DNA from: Saccharopolyspora thermophila
GTDB taxonomy: Bacteria > Actinomycetota > Actinomycetes > Mycobacteriales > Pseudonocardiaceae
Reading direction: 5' to 3'
NCBI RefSeq assembly: GCF_014646075.1
Contig: NZ_BMMT01000009.1
Coordinates: 62,001 to 126,000 of the forward strand
Length of the DNA stretch: 64,000 nucleotides
A program made the translations under genes and the position numbers. Positions 26,448 through 34,812 of this stretch are shown here, one piece after another. The notes beneath the pieces were generated by a model. The model was not told where the DNA came from, made no database searches, and saw only the letters and a program-made list of their open reading frames with translations. Position 1 is the first letter of the stretch, and every line of letters starts with the position of its first letter.

Positions 26448-27251
26448 TCAGGGGCGGCGGCGCGTCGCGGGCCGGGTGAGCCGCTGTCCGATTCGGACGC
26501 TGGTCTGCTGCAGCAACTCCACCCACTGCGCCGGGTCGTGGTCATACTGCTCGGACTGCCACCCCACGCTGAGGCTGCCGTAGGGCTCCTCGCGCAGGAA
26601 CACCGGCACGGCCAGCGTCGCCACACCGACGTCGTACTCCCCGACGGTGTAGGCCCACCCGGCCCGCCGGATCTCGGCGAACTGCTCCTCGAGCACTGCC
26701 AGGTCGGTCACCGTGCGGTCGGTGAACCGGGCCAGCGGCCGGTCGGTGAACACCCGCGACCGCAGGTCCTCGGGCAGGAACGCGTAGAACGACTTGCTGG
26801 TGGCGCCCGCGTGCGCCGGGTAGAGCTCGTTGGTCAGCGGGTAGTCGCGCAGGCGGCCGTCGGCGCCTTCGGCGACGACCACGCCGCGCATGTGGGCGCT
26901 GTCCGGCAGCGCCAGCAGCGCGCTGTGCCCGGTCTCCTCGGCGACCTCGGCCAGCAGCGGGCGCACCAGCAGGTCCAGCGTCCCGGCCTGCTCCCACATC
27001 CGCCCGAGGTGCAGCGCCGCCGGGCCGATCCGGTAGCGGCGGTTCGCCTCGTTGCGCACCAGGAAACCGCGGTGCGCCAGGGTCGCCAGCAGCCGCTGCG
27101 CGATCGAGGTGTGCAGGCCGAACTCGCGCGCCACCTTGGTCACGCCCCACTCCGGGTGGGCGCGGTCGAACGCCAGCAGCACCCGCAGGGCCCGGTCCGC
27201 CGTCTGCGGCAGGCCGGCCGGGGTGCTGGGGTCGGTCTCGAACGCCGGCAT
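26448..27251 (-). CDS. IclR family transcriptional regulator
   Basis: A 267-residue regulator: N-terminal winged helix (about 15-75; TADRALRVLLAF and SIAQRLLATLAHRGF) and a C-terminal IclR effector-binding domain (about 90-260). ATG at 27251 is the sensible start; a longer open frame upstream lacks similarity. It is divergent from the DUF1177 gene. A perfect 5-5-5 palindrome immediately 5' of its ATG (27256-27270) is its likely operator, so it may control itself and the DUF1177/enoyl-CoA hydratase genes. Confidence 0.87.
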   Translation of the reverse strand: MPAFETDPSTPAGLPQTADRALRVLLAFDRAHPEWGVTKVAREFGLHTSIAQRLLATLAHRGFLVRNEANRRYRIGPAALHLGRMWEQAGTLDLLVRPLLAEVAEETGHSALLALPDSAHMRGVVVAEGADGRLRDYPLTNELYPAHAGATSKSFYAFLPEDLRSRVFTDRPLARFTDRTVTDLAVLEEQFAEIRRAGWAYTVGEYDVGVATLAVPVFLREEPYGSLSVGWQSEQYDHDPAQWVELLQQTSVRIGQRLTRPATRRRP

Positions 27252-27255
27252 GACC

Positions 27256-27270
27256 CTATTGTGCGAATAG
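27256..27270. promoter_or_regulatory. Palindromic operator candidate for the IclR regulator
   Basis: CTATT-GTGCG-AATAG, a perfect inverted repeat with a 5-base spacer, five bases from the iclR-type start codon and in the shared divergent promoter region. Its low GC content stands out from the surroundings. Confidence 0.55.
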
Positions 27271-27417
27271 CGGGATGTGCTTGTCCGGCTGTTCGGTGAC
27301 CTCGCACGGTGGTGGCACGGCGGTCGCCGAGGGTGTTTCGTGCTGACCGCCCCGCCAACGCACGACCGCGAGCGCGGGCCGCCGTGGCTCACGGTCCTCG
27401 CCTCGAAAGGGCTCCGG

Positions 27418-28371
27418 ATGCTCAAGCATGTCCTGGATGTGGTCGACCTCCTCGACGACCCTGGGGTCACCGGCGCCGCCGTGGTGGCCTACCTCGACGG
27501 GGTGGCCGGGGAGTCCGGGTCGGCGACCACCCGCACGGTGCACGGCGCGCGGGGTTCGACCGACTTCGTGCAGGTCCGCGTGCCGGGCGCGCGGGGGCGA
27601 ACCGCGGGCGGCAGCGCTCCCACTCTCGGTGTGGTGGGGCGGCTGGGCGGGGTCGGCGCCCGCCCGGAGGTGACCGGGTTCGTCTCGGACGGTGACGGCG
27701 CGGCGGCGGCCATCGCGGTCGCGGCGAAGCTGCTGTCGATGCGCGCCCGCGGCGACGTGCTGCCCGGCGACGTGGTGATCACCACGCACGTGTGCCCGCA
27801 CGCACCGACCCGGCCGCACGACCCGGTGCCGTTCATGGACTCCCCGGTCGACATGGCCACCATGAACGCCCACGAGGTCACCGACGAGATGGACGCGGTG
27901 TTGTCGATCGACGCCACCAAGGGCAACCGCATCATCAACCACCGGGGGCTGGCGCTGTCGCCGACGGTCCGGCAGGGCTGGGTACTGCGGGTGTCCGACC
28001 GGTTGGGGGCGCTGCTGGAGATCGTGACCGGTCGGCCGCTGGTGACCTACCCGGTGACCACCCAGGACATCACCCCGTACGGCAACGGCGTCTATCACCT
28101 CAACTCGATCCTGCAGCCGGCCACCGCCACCGCCGCCCCGGTCGTGGGGTTGGCGATCGTGGCCGCGTCGGCCGTGCCCGGCTGCGCCACCGGCGCCAGC
28201 CACGAGACCGACATCGCCGACGCCGCCCGCTACGCCGTCGAGGTCGCCAAGGAGTTCGGCGCGGGCCGGCTGGCCTTCCATGACCAGGCCGAGTTCGACC
28301 AGCTGGTGGCCCGCTACGGCCCGCTGACCCACCTGCAGACGATGGGCGCCCTCCCGCCGGCGGATGGCTGA
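27418..28371 (+). CDS. DUF1177 family protein
   Basis: A 317-residue protein matching the DUF1177 layout: start MLKHVLDVVDLLDDP, a central TTHVCPHAPTRPHDP segment rich in His, and the MDSPVDMATMNAHEV block near residue 165. The conserved His and Asp residues look like metal ligands, and relatives often neighbour peptide transporters, but no activity is established that I know of. ATG at 27418 is preceded by AAAGGG. The gene ends at a perfect hairpin terminator and is likely controlled by the divergent IclR regulator. Confidence 0.72.
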   Translation: MLKHVLDVVDLLDDPGVTGAAVVAYLDGVAGESGSATTRTVHGARGSTDFVQVRVPGARGRTAGGSAPTLGVVGRLGGVGARPEVTGFVSDGDGAAAAIAVAAKLLSMRARGDVLPGDVVITTHVCPHAPTRPHDPVPFMDSPVDMATMNAHEVTDEMDAVLSIDATKGNRIINHRGLALSPTVRQGWVLRVSDRLGALLEIVTGRPLVTYPVTTQDITPYGNGVYHLNSILQPATATAAPVVGLAIVAASAVPGCATGASHETDIADAARYAVEVAKEFGAGRLAFHDQAEFDQLVARYGPLTHLQTMGALPPADG

Positions 28372-28373
28372 TC

Positions 28374-28405
28374 CACCCGCCGCGCGGGTGTCCGCGCGGC
28401 GGGTG
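28374..28405 (+). terminator. Hairpin terminator after DUF1177 gene
   Basis: Perfect 14-bp stem (28374-28387 with 28392-28405; arm CACCCGCCGCGCGG) and a GTGT loop, starting three bases after the stop codon. No T-tract. Confidence 0.78.
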
Positions 28406-28433
28406 ATGTGCCAGGCTCAGGACGACGGACAGT

Positions 28434-28477
28434 CGAGCCCAGTGCCCAAGCGAGCCCAGTGCCAGTCGAGCCCAGTG
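28434..28477 (+). repeat. Three tandem CGAGCCCAGTG repeats upstream of enoyl-CoA hydratase
   Basis: The 11-mer CGAGCCCAGTG occurs at 28434-28444, 28451-28461 and 28467-28477, with spacings of 17 and 16 bp. The last copy abuts the GGAG ribosome site of the hydratase gene. It may be a regulator-binding array or a slippage product. Confidence 0.6.
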
Positions 28478-28485
28478 GAGCGACG

Positions 28486-29265
28486 ATGAGCAGCCAGCAG
28501 TTTCAGCACGTGCTGATCGAGCAGGACGGCCCGACCGTCCGGATCACGATGAACCGCCCCAACCGGCGGAACTCGCTGTCCGCGGACCACCTCGCGGAGC
28601 TGCGCCGCGCCTTCGAGGAGGCCGGTGAGGGCAAGGCAACCGGGATCGTGCTCGCCGGAGCGGGCCCGGTGTTCAGCTCCGGCCACGACTTCGGCGACAT
28701 GGCCGACCGCGACCTGGCCGGGATGCGGGAGCTGCTGCGGCTGTGCGAGTCGCTGATGCGCACCATCCACGCCGTGCCGCAGGTGGTGGTCGCGCGGGTG
28801 CACGGGCTCGCGGTGGCGGCCGGCTGTCAGCTGGTGGCCACCTGCGACCTGGCGGTCGCCGCGGAGTCGGCCGGGTTCGCGCTGCCCGGCGGGAAGGGCG
28901 GCTGGTTCTGCCACACCCCGGCGGTGCCGGTGGCCCGGTCGATCGGCCGCAAACGGCTGATGGAGATGGCGCTGACCGGGGACGTGGTCGACGCCGCGAC
29001 CGCGGAGCGGTGGGGCCTGGTCAACCGGGTGGTGCCGGACGCCGAGCTCGACGCCGCGGTGGACGACCTGCTGGCCCGCGCCACCCGCGGCAGCCGCGAC
29101 GCCAAGGCGGTGGGCAAGCAGACCATCTACGCCCAGCTGGACCGCCCGGAGGCCGACGCATACGCGATCGCCACCGAGGTGATGGCCGCGACCTCGCAGA
29201 CCGCCGACGCGAAGGAGCGCATGCGGGCGTTCCTGGAGAAGCGCGCCCCCGCCTTCGGCGGCTGA
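28486..29265 (+). CDS. Enoyl-CoA hydratase/isomerase family protein
   Basis: A 259-residue crotonase-fold enzyme. The oxyanion-hole segments are SSGHDFGDM (about 63-71) and VHGLAVAAGCQL near residue 108. At the position of the second glutamate of classical hydratases the sequence reads PGGKGGWFCHTP, so this is not a textbook enoyl-CoA hydratase; it may be an isomerase- or EchA-type paralogue. ATG at 28486 with GGAG 5 nt upstream, directly after the triple repeat. Role in fatty acid or aromatic acid breakdown is likely, but no partner beta-oxidation genes are present. Confidence 0.82.
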   Translation: MSSQQFQHVLIEQDGPTVRITMNRPNRRNSLSADHLAELRRAFEEAGEGKATGIVLAGAGPVFSSGHDFGDMADRDLAGMRELLRLCESLMRTIHAVPQVVVARVHGLAVAAGCQLVATCDLAVAAESAGFALPGGKGGWFCHTPAVPVARSIGRKRLMEMALTGDVVDAATAERWGLVNRVVPDAELDAAVDDLLARATRGSRDAKAVGKQTIYAQLDRPEADAYAIATEVMAATSQTADAKERMRAFLEKRAPAFGG

Positions 29266-29622
29266 GCGTGACTTTGGCCTCTGGGCGATCACCGCAGGTG
29301 GCGGCACGATGACCTGCGCATACGGCGCATACGGTGAGGCGCTGCTGTTCGATGAGGTTGTGGTGCCGGTGTTCGCTTCAGCTCGGGAGAGGCGCCGTCG
29401 GGGCTCACGGCGTTGGCTTGACGGTGGGTGGCTGCCGCGCCTGCCGCGTCGCGTCCGCCGCCTGCTGGCTCTCGGCTGACCCCGCCGACGACGCCGTCGT
29501 ACGGCACCGCGTGCTCGGCGTTGTGCGTGGCCTGCTGGGCGCCGTCGGTGCACAACCACCAGCCGTGGCGCGGGACGGGCGTTTGAGTGGTGGCTGGCGC
29601 GGGCCGCTGCGAGGCTGGGCGC
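29266..29622. other. 357-bp intergenic region
   Basis: Contains a short direct repeat GCATACGGC/GCATACGG near 29317. No gene, RNA or terminator can be supported; open frames on both strands lack ribosome sites and family resemblance. Confidence 0.4.
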
Positions 29623-30708
29623 GTGGCGGAGCAGGGAGAGCCCCCGGGCCGCGTGGACGCGCGCACGCTGCGCCGGTGGCGCCGGTGGCTCGCGCACGAA
29701 CGCGAGGAAGCCGCGGTCTACCGGGAACTGGCCGCTCGCCGTGACGGTGAGGAGCGGGAGATCCTGCTGGGCCTGGCCGAGGCGGAGGAGCGGCACGCCG
29801 CCCACTGGGCGGACATGCTCGGCGACAAGGTCGGACCGGTTCGCCGCGGCCGCGTCCGGATGCGGTTGCTGGTGTTGCTGGCCCGCCGGTTCGGGTCGGT
29901 GTTCGTGCTGGCGCTGGCGCAGCGGGCGGAGAGCCGATCGCCGTACCGCTTCGACCGCGACGCGTCTCCGGCGATGGCCGCCGACGAGCGGATCCATGAG
30001 GAGGTCGTGCGCGCACTCGCCGCGCGCGGCCGGGCGCGCGTGTCGGGCACCTTCCGGGCGGCGGTGTTCGGCGCCAACGACGGCCTGGTCAGCAACCTGG
30101 CGCTGGTGCTCGGCGTCGTCGGCGGCAACGTGCCCGCCATGACGGTGCTGCTGACCGGGCTGGCCGGGCTGCTGGCCGGGGCGCTGTCGATGGGGGCGGG
30201 GGAGTACATCTCGGTGCGGTCGCAGCGCGAGCTGCTGGCGGCCGCCCGGCCGAACCCGGAAACCCGCGCCGTGGTGCCCTACCTCGACGTCGACGCCAAC
30301 GAACTCGCCCTGGTCTACCGCGCCCGCGGCATGTCCGGGCAGGAGGCGCAGCGCCGCGCCGACGCCCTGCTGCGGGACCCGAAACCGCCGGTGCCGCGCG
30401 GCGAACCAGCCGCCGACGAGCACGAGGTCGTCGGCACCGGGGCGAAGGCGGCGCTGTCCAGCTTCGTGTTCTTCGGCTCGGGCGCGCTGATCCCGGTGCT
30501 GCCGTTCGCCGTCGGCCTCACCGGGTGGCCCGCCGTGGTGATCGCGGTCGGGCTCGTCAGCCTCGCGCTCATGGTCACCGGCGCGACCGTGGGCGTGTTG
30601 TCGGGTGCCGCACCGCTGCCCCGCGCCCTGCGCCAACTGGCCATCGGGGTGGGGGCCGCGGCCGTGACCTACGCGCTCGGCCTGGTCTTCGGCGCGACCG
30701 TCGGTTAG
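29623..30708 (+). CDS. VIT1/CCC1 family iron/manganese transporter with ferritin-like N-terminal domain
   Basis: A 361-residue protein. The first about 130 residues form a ferritin-like (rubrerythrin-type) helix bundle with Glu/His clusters: AHEREEAAVYRELA and AEAEERHAAHWADML. The remainder is a CCC1/VIT1 transporter with about five membrane segments, including GANDGLVSNLALVLGV and SMGAGEYISVRSQRE, both family hallmarks. It should export ferrous iron or manganese from the cytosol and help detoxify iron. GTG at 29623 with GAGG 8 nt upstream. It stands just before the iron-box siderophore cluster, so both sides of iron homeostasis are adjacent here, though no iron box is seen in front of this gene. 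Confidence 0.85.
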   Translation: MAEQGEPPGRVDARTLRRWRRWLAHEREEAAVYRELAARRDGEEREILLGLAEAEERHAAHWADMLGDKVGPVRRGRVRMRLLVLLARRFGSVFVLALAQRAESRSPYRFDRDASPAMAADERIHEEVVRALAARGRARVSGTFRAAVFGANDGLVSNLALVLGVVGGNVPAMTVLLTGLAGLLAGALSMGAGEYISVRSQRELLAAARPNPETRAVVPYLDVDANELALVYRARGMSGQEAQRRADALLRDPKPPVPRGEPAADEHEVVGTGAKAALSSFVFFGSGALIPVLPFAVGLTGWPAVVIAVGLVSLALMVTGATVGVLSGAAPLPRALRQLAIGVGAAAVTYALGLVFGATVG

Positions 30709-30978
30709 CCGAACCGCGGGTAACGCCGCATGCGCACCGCGTCGTCAACCGCGCCGTACCCGCAGCCGCATCGCGCCGGAGTGCGCGGAATTCGCGCCGG
30801 AGCGGTTCGGCTGTGCACTGTGGACAGTAGGGCGATCGGCCCAGCGGGGTTGCTCCGTGCTCCCTGTCGGCTGCCGACATGGGGACGGTCGTCCTGGCCC
30901 GTGCCCACCAGGCGCCGCTGCACTGTTCGGGGCAACTTCGCCACGAGGGTGTGATCGTCCTCTCCTCGATCTCTTCTA

Positions 30979-30997
30979 TTAAGTTAGCCTTACCTTT
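30979..30997 (+). promoter_or_regulatory. IdeR/DmdR1-type iron box
   Basis: TTAAGTTAGCCTTACCTTT matches the DtxR/IdeR consensus TTAGGTTAGSCTAACCTAA at 15 of 19 positions. It lies 55 bp upstream of the GTG of the sbnA-like gene and is the most A/T-rich spot in the 30709-31052 gap, which otherwise contains no supported gene. It predicts repression of the siderophore operon by ferrous-iron-loaded IdeR/DmdR1. Confidence 0.82.
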
Positions 30998-31052
30998 GCT
31001 AGCGTTCCGTGCCGTTGCCCCGCCCGTTCCGGTCGCCGAGCTGAGGAGAAAC

Positions 31053-32042
31053 GTGGCCGTCGCCGACACCGTGACCGAATCCATCGCCGAGTCGGTTTTC
31101 CAGTGCGTCGGGAACACCCCCGTGGTCGCGCTGAACCGGCTGTTCCCCGACCCCGACGTCGAGGTGCTCGCCAAGCTGGAACTGATGAACCCCGGCGGCA
31201 GCATGAAGGACCGCTCCGCCCGCTACATCGTCGAATGCGGACTGCAGGAGGGCACCATCCGGCCCGGCAGTCACCTCGTGGAGAGCAGCTCCGGCAACTT
31301 CGGCATCGCCCTGGCCATCGCCGCCCGCATCCACGGGCTGCGGTTCACCTGCGTGCTCGACCCCAAGACCGCCGCGTCCAACGTCGCGATCCTGCGGCAA
31401 CTGGGCGCTTCGATCGAGGTGGTGACCGAACCCGACGCCTTCGGTGGCTACCTGCACAGCCGCATCCGCCGGGTGCGGGAGATCGTGGCCGCCGACCCCG
31501 GCGCGGTCTGGATCAACCAGTACGCCAACGACCGGAACTGGCAGGCCCACTACCACGGCACCGGCGCCGAACTGGCGGCGCAGCTCGTCCGGCCCCCGGC
31601 CTACCTGTTCGGCGCGGTGAGCACCACCGGCAGCCTGCTGGGCTGCGCCCGCCGGTTGCGGGAGACCTTCCCGGACCTGCGGGTCGTCGCGGTCGACGCG
31701 GTCGGCTCGGTGATCTTCGGCGCGCCCGCCGGGCCGCGGGAGATCCCCGGTATCGGGGCCAGCCGGGTGCCCGAACTGCTGCGGGCCGCCGAGATCGACG
31801 ACGTGCTCTACGTCGACGACGTCGAGGCCGCCGAGGGCTGCCGGGACCTGCTGGCCGCGGAGGGCATCCTCGCCGGCGGCTCCACCGGCGCCGTCGTTGC
31901 CGCCGTCCGCCGGGCGCTGCCCGGACTGCCCCGACCGTGCCGCGTGGTGGCCGTGTTCCCCGACCGCGGCGACCGCTACCTCGACCTCGTCTACGACGAC
32001 GACTGGCTCGCCGCCGCCCGCCAGCGGCGCGCCGCCCGATGA
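31053..32042 (+). CDS. sbnA: SbnA-like N-(2-amino-2-carboxyethyl)-L-glutamate synthase
   Basis: A 329-residue PLP enzyme of the cysteine-synthase fold. The Schiff-base lysine is K52 in NPGGSMKDRSA, and the substrate loop is SSGNFG (79-84). The phosphate-binding region reads AVSTTGSLLG and the C-terminal motif is GGSTGAV. In staphyloferrin B biosynthesis SbnA condenses O-phospho-L-serine with L-glutamate. The assignment rests on the SbnA-type fold plus the perfectly conserved order of the following seven genes. GTG at 31053 follows GAGGAG. It begins the operon behind an iron box. No SbnI-type serine kinase is present in the window, so phosphoserine would come from central metabolism. Confidence 0.85.
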   Translation: MAVADTVTESIAESVFQCVGNTPVVALNRLFPDPDVEVLAKLELMNPGGSMKDRSARYIVECGLQEGTIRPGSHLVESSSGNFGIALAIAARIHGLRFTCVLDPKTAASNVAILRQLGASIEVVTEPDAFGGYLHSRIRRVREIVAADPGAVWINQYANDRNWQAHYHGTGAELAAQLVRPPAYLFGAVSTTGSLLGCARRLRETFPDLRVVAVDAVGSVIFGAPAGPREIPGIGASRVPELLRAAEIDDVLYVDDVEAAEGCRDLLAAEGILAGGSTGAVVAAVRRALPGLPRPCRVVAVFPDRGDRYLDLVYDDDWLAAARQRRAAR

Positions 32043-32054
32043 CAAGGAGATCTG

Positions 32055-33074
32055 GTGTCCACTGAGCACTCCCCGAAGCTGCTGTACCTCAGCCGCGGCG
32101 ACATCGCCGCGGTCGGCGGCGCTCATTCCGAGCTGTACGTGCAGGCGCTGCGCGACGGCCTGATCGCGCACGCCGAGGGCAGGACCGTGCAGCCACTCAA
32201 GCCCTACCTGCGCGCCGCCGGTGAGGGCGGGCACATCGCCGACCGCATCATCGCGATGCCCGCGCACGTCGGCGAGCCCGGGCTGTCCGGGATCAAGTGG
32301 ATCGGCAGCAAGCACGACAACCCCACGCGCCGCGGCCTGGAGCGCGCCAGCGCGCTGATCGTGCTCAACGACCCGTCCAGCAACTACCCGGTGGCGGTCC
32401 TGGAGGGCAGCCTGATCAGCGCCTGGCGCACCGCCGGGGTGACCTGCCTGGCCGCCCGGCACCTGGCGCGCCAGGGCTTCACCGACGTCGCGCTGGTCGG
32501 CTGCGGGCTGATCGGCCGGACGCAGGTCGAGGCCCTGCTGCAGCAGTTCGGGCACATCGAGGTGGCGCACCTCTACGACCAGCGGCCGGAAGCCGCGCAC
32601 GCGCTGGCCGAGCGGATCACCCGGGAACATCCGGCGGTCAAGGCACGGGTCGCCGACAGTGCCGAGGACGCGGTGCGCGCCGGTGACCTCGTCGTGCCGT
32701 GCACCGTGACCAGCGAGCCCTACATCCCGCTGGCCTGGATCAAGCGCGGCGCGCTGGTGTGCAACGTGTCCATCATGGACGTGCACAAGGACGTGTTCCT
32801 CGGCGCGGACAAGGTCGTGGTCGACGACTGGGAGCAGAGCAACCGGGAGAAGAAGATCATCAACCAGCTGGTGCTGGAGGGCGCGTTCTCCCGCGAGCAG
32901 CTGCACGCCGAGCTGGGCGAGGTGCTGGCCGGGACCCGGCCCGGCCGCGAGAACGACGACGAGATCATCCTGCTCAACCCGATGGGCATGGCGGTGGAGG
33001 ACATCGCCTGCGCGGGCGCGGTCTACGAGCGGGCCCGGAGCCAGGGCGTGGGCACCTGGCTGGACCTGTACTGA
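32055..33074 (+). CDS. sbnB: SbnB-like N-(2-amino-2-carboxyethyl)-L-glutamate dehydrogenase
   Basis: A 339-residue member of the ornithine cyclodeaminase/mu-crystallin family. The Rossmann NAD-binding motif GCGLIGRTQVE is near residue 154, and the substrate region KWIGSKHDNP near residue 80. In the staphyloferrin B route SbnB oxidatively cleaves the SbnA product to L-2,3-diaminopropionate and 2-oxoglutarate, both used in the siderophore. GTG start with AAGGAG 8 nt upstream; 12 bp after sbnA. Order and neighbours support the sbnB call over a true ornithine cyclodeaminase. Confidence 0.86.
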   Translation: MSTEHSPKLLYLSRGDIAAVGGAHSELYVQALRDGLIAHAEGRTVQPLKPYLRAAGEGGHIADRIIAMPAHVGEPGLSGIKWIGSKHDNPTRRGLERASALIVLNDPSSNYPVAVLEGSLISAWRTAGVTCLAARHLARQGFTDVALVGCGLIGRTQVEALLQQFGHIEVAHLYDQRPEAAHALAERITREHPAVKARVADSAEDAVRAGDLVVPCTVTSEPYIPLAWIKRGALVCNVSIMDVHKDVFLGADKVVVDDWEQSNREKKIINQLVLEGAFSREQLHAELGEVLAGTRPGRENDDEIILLNPMGMAVEDIACAGAVYERARSQGVGTWLDLY

Positions 33075-33084
33075 GCGGGTGACG

Positions 33085-34812
33085 ATGCGCGAGGACGCGA
33101 CCGAACTGGTCCTGCGGGACCTCGTCGACGCGCTGTTGCAGGAGGACGTGGCCGGGTTCGGCGCGCGGGCCGAAACGGACTGCCCCGCCGAGCTGGCCGG
33201 TGAACCCCTGCGCGACGGCGAGTCCTGGTGCCGGGTGAAGCTGGACACCGGGTGGGTGGCCTGCCGGGTCCGCCCCGGCGGCGCGCTGCAGCGCCACCGG
33301 TTCGCCGGGGGCGCCGTCTGGCGCGGCGGTGACGGTGCCGCACCCCGACAGATCCCGCCCGAGGAACTGCTCCGGCTGGTCGGCGGCGGGTTCCCGGGTG
33401 CGGCTGCGGTGGCCGAGGACCTGCGGGCGTCGGTCGAGCACGCCGCCACGCTGCTGGCGCAGCGGGCGGAGCTCGACCTCGCCCCGCGGCCCGGGCAGCT
33501 GCTGGCGGGTGAGCGGTTGGCGGCCACCCGCAACCGGCCGTTTCACCCGACGGCGCGGGCGGCGTCCGGCTGGACCGCCACCGACGTCGCGCGCCACGGC
33601 CCGATGCGCGCCGCACCGCTTGGCCTGGACTGGGTGGGGGTGCGGCCCGAACGGCTCCGCCACGGCAGCGACCCGGACTCGCACCGCATCCCCGACCTGG
33701 TGCTGGACCACAGGCAGCGGCAGCTGCTCGACGACCTGCTGGGCAACGCGGATTCGGCGGACCTGGTGCCGGTCCCGGTGCACCCGTGGCAGTTCGACCA
33801 CGTGCTGCCCACCGAGTTCGCCGAGGAACTGGCGCTCGGCGTGGTGGTGCCGCTGGTGCGCGGCCTGGGCCGGTTCCACCCCACGGCGTCGGTCCGCACG
33901 CTGACCACGTCCCCGGAGTCCGCGCGCCACGTCAAGCTGCCGCTCGGTGTCGCCACGCTGGGTGCCGCCCGGCTGCTGCCGCCGCGCTACCTGGCCAACG
34001 CCGAACGGGCGCAGGCGTGCATGCGGGAGCTGCTGGAGCGCGATCCGCTGCTGGCACACCGGGTTGCGCTGTGCGACGAGCGGACCTGGTGCGGCTGGCA
34101 CGATCCGGACGACGAGTTCGGCGACCGGCCCGGGCAGCTGGCCGCGCAGGTCCGCCGGTACCCCGCGCTGGACGGGCTGGTGCTGCCGATGGCCGCGTTC
34201 GCCGCGCACGAGTGGCACGTGCTCGCGCCGCTGGTGCCGGACCCGGTCGGGTTCTTCCGCGACCTGGCGGGCGCGTTCTGCGAGCTGGGCTTCGGGTTCC
34301 TGCGCTGGGGCGTGCTGCCGGAGCTGCACGGGCAGAACGTGGTCGTCGTGCTGCGCGGCGGCCGGGTGGACCGGTTCGTCCTGCGCGACCACGACACGCT
34401 GCGGCTGTACCCGGAGTGGATGGCGGCGGCGGGCACCCCGGACCCGGAGTACGCGATCAGGCCGGGCGCGCCGCAGTCGTTGCGGCTGGACTCGGCGGAA
34501 GCGCTGGTCGGCTACCTACAGACGCTGGGTTTCCAGGTCAACCTCTACGGGATCGCCGACGCGCTGTGCCGCCACTTCGGGCTGGCCGAGGAGGCGTTGT
34601 GGACGGAACTGCGCGCGGCCGTGGTCGACTGCCTGAAGCGGCTCGACCCGCCCTCGGCGGTGAGGTCCGTGCTGCGCGCCCAGCTGCTCGACGCCGAGAC
34701 CTGGCCGAGCCGGTCGGTGCTCGGTCCGCTGCTGCGCCAGGGCCGCTCCAGCGGCGTGAGCATGCCCGCCGGAACCGGTTCGGTGCCCAACCCGTTGCGG
34801 GCGGTGCGCTGA
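33085..34812 (+). CDS. sbnC: NIS siderophore synthetase, SbnC-like (IucA/IucC family)
   Basis: A 575-residue IucA/IucC-family synthetase. Family landmarks are NRPFHPTARA near residue 152, VPVHPWQFDH near residue 231, SVRTLT, and the C-terminal FhuF-like/ferric reductase-like region with GVLPELHGQN and RDHDTLRLYP. In staphyloferrin B assembly SbnC performs the last condensation, adding 2-oxoglutarate. Which of the three NIS synthetases here does which step is inferred only from gene order. The start could be GTG 33079 or ATG 33085; a GCGGG stretch favours the ATG. Stop overlaps the MFS start (TGATG). Confidence 0.83.
   Translation: MREDATELVLRDLVDALLQEDVAGFGARAETDCPAELAGEPLRDGESWCRVKLDTGWVACRVRPGGALQRHRFAGGAVWRGGDGAAPRQIPPEELLRLVGGGFPGAAAVAEDLRASVEHAATLLAQRAELDLAPRPGQLLAGERLAATRNRPFHPTARAASGWTATDVARHGPMRAAPLGLDWVGVRPERLRHGSDPDSHRIPDLVLDHRQRQLLDDLLGNADSADLVPVPVHPWQFDHVLPTEFAEELALGVVVPLVRGLGRFHPTASVRTLTTSPESARHVKLPLGVATLGAARLLPPRYLANAERAQACMRELLERDPLLAHRVALCDERTWCGWHDPDDEFGDRPGQLAAQVRRYPALDGLVLPMAAFAAHEWHVLAPLVPDPVGFFRDLAGAFCELGFGFLRWGVLPELHGQNVVVVLRGGRVDRFVLRDHDTLRLYPEWMAAAGTPDPEYAIRPGAPQSLRLDSAEALVGYLQTLGFQVNLYGIADALCRHFGLAEEALWTELRAAVVDCLKRLDPPSAVRSVLRAQLLDAETWPSRSVLGPLLRQGRSSGVSMPAGTGSVPNPLRAVR

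Noticed and set aside
30705-30880. Minus-strand frame with a zinc-ribbon-like CPQC...CAC pattern
   Set aside because: No ribosome site; the frame continues antisense into the VIT1 gene, so the Cys pattern is probably chance in a GC-rich shadow.
30999-33533. Minus-strand open frame of about 840 codons antisense to sbnA-C
   Set aside because: No start signal or domain; residues are the Arg/Gly/Val-rich composition of a GC shadow.
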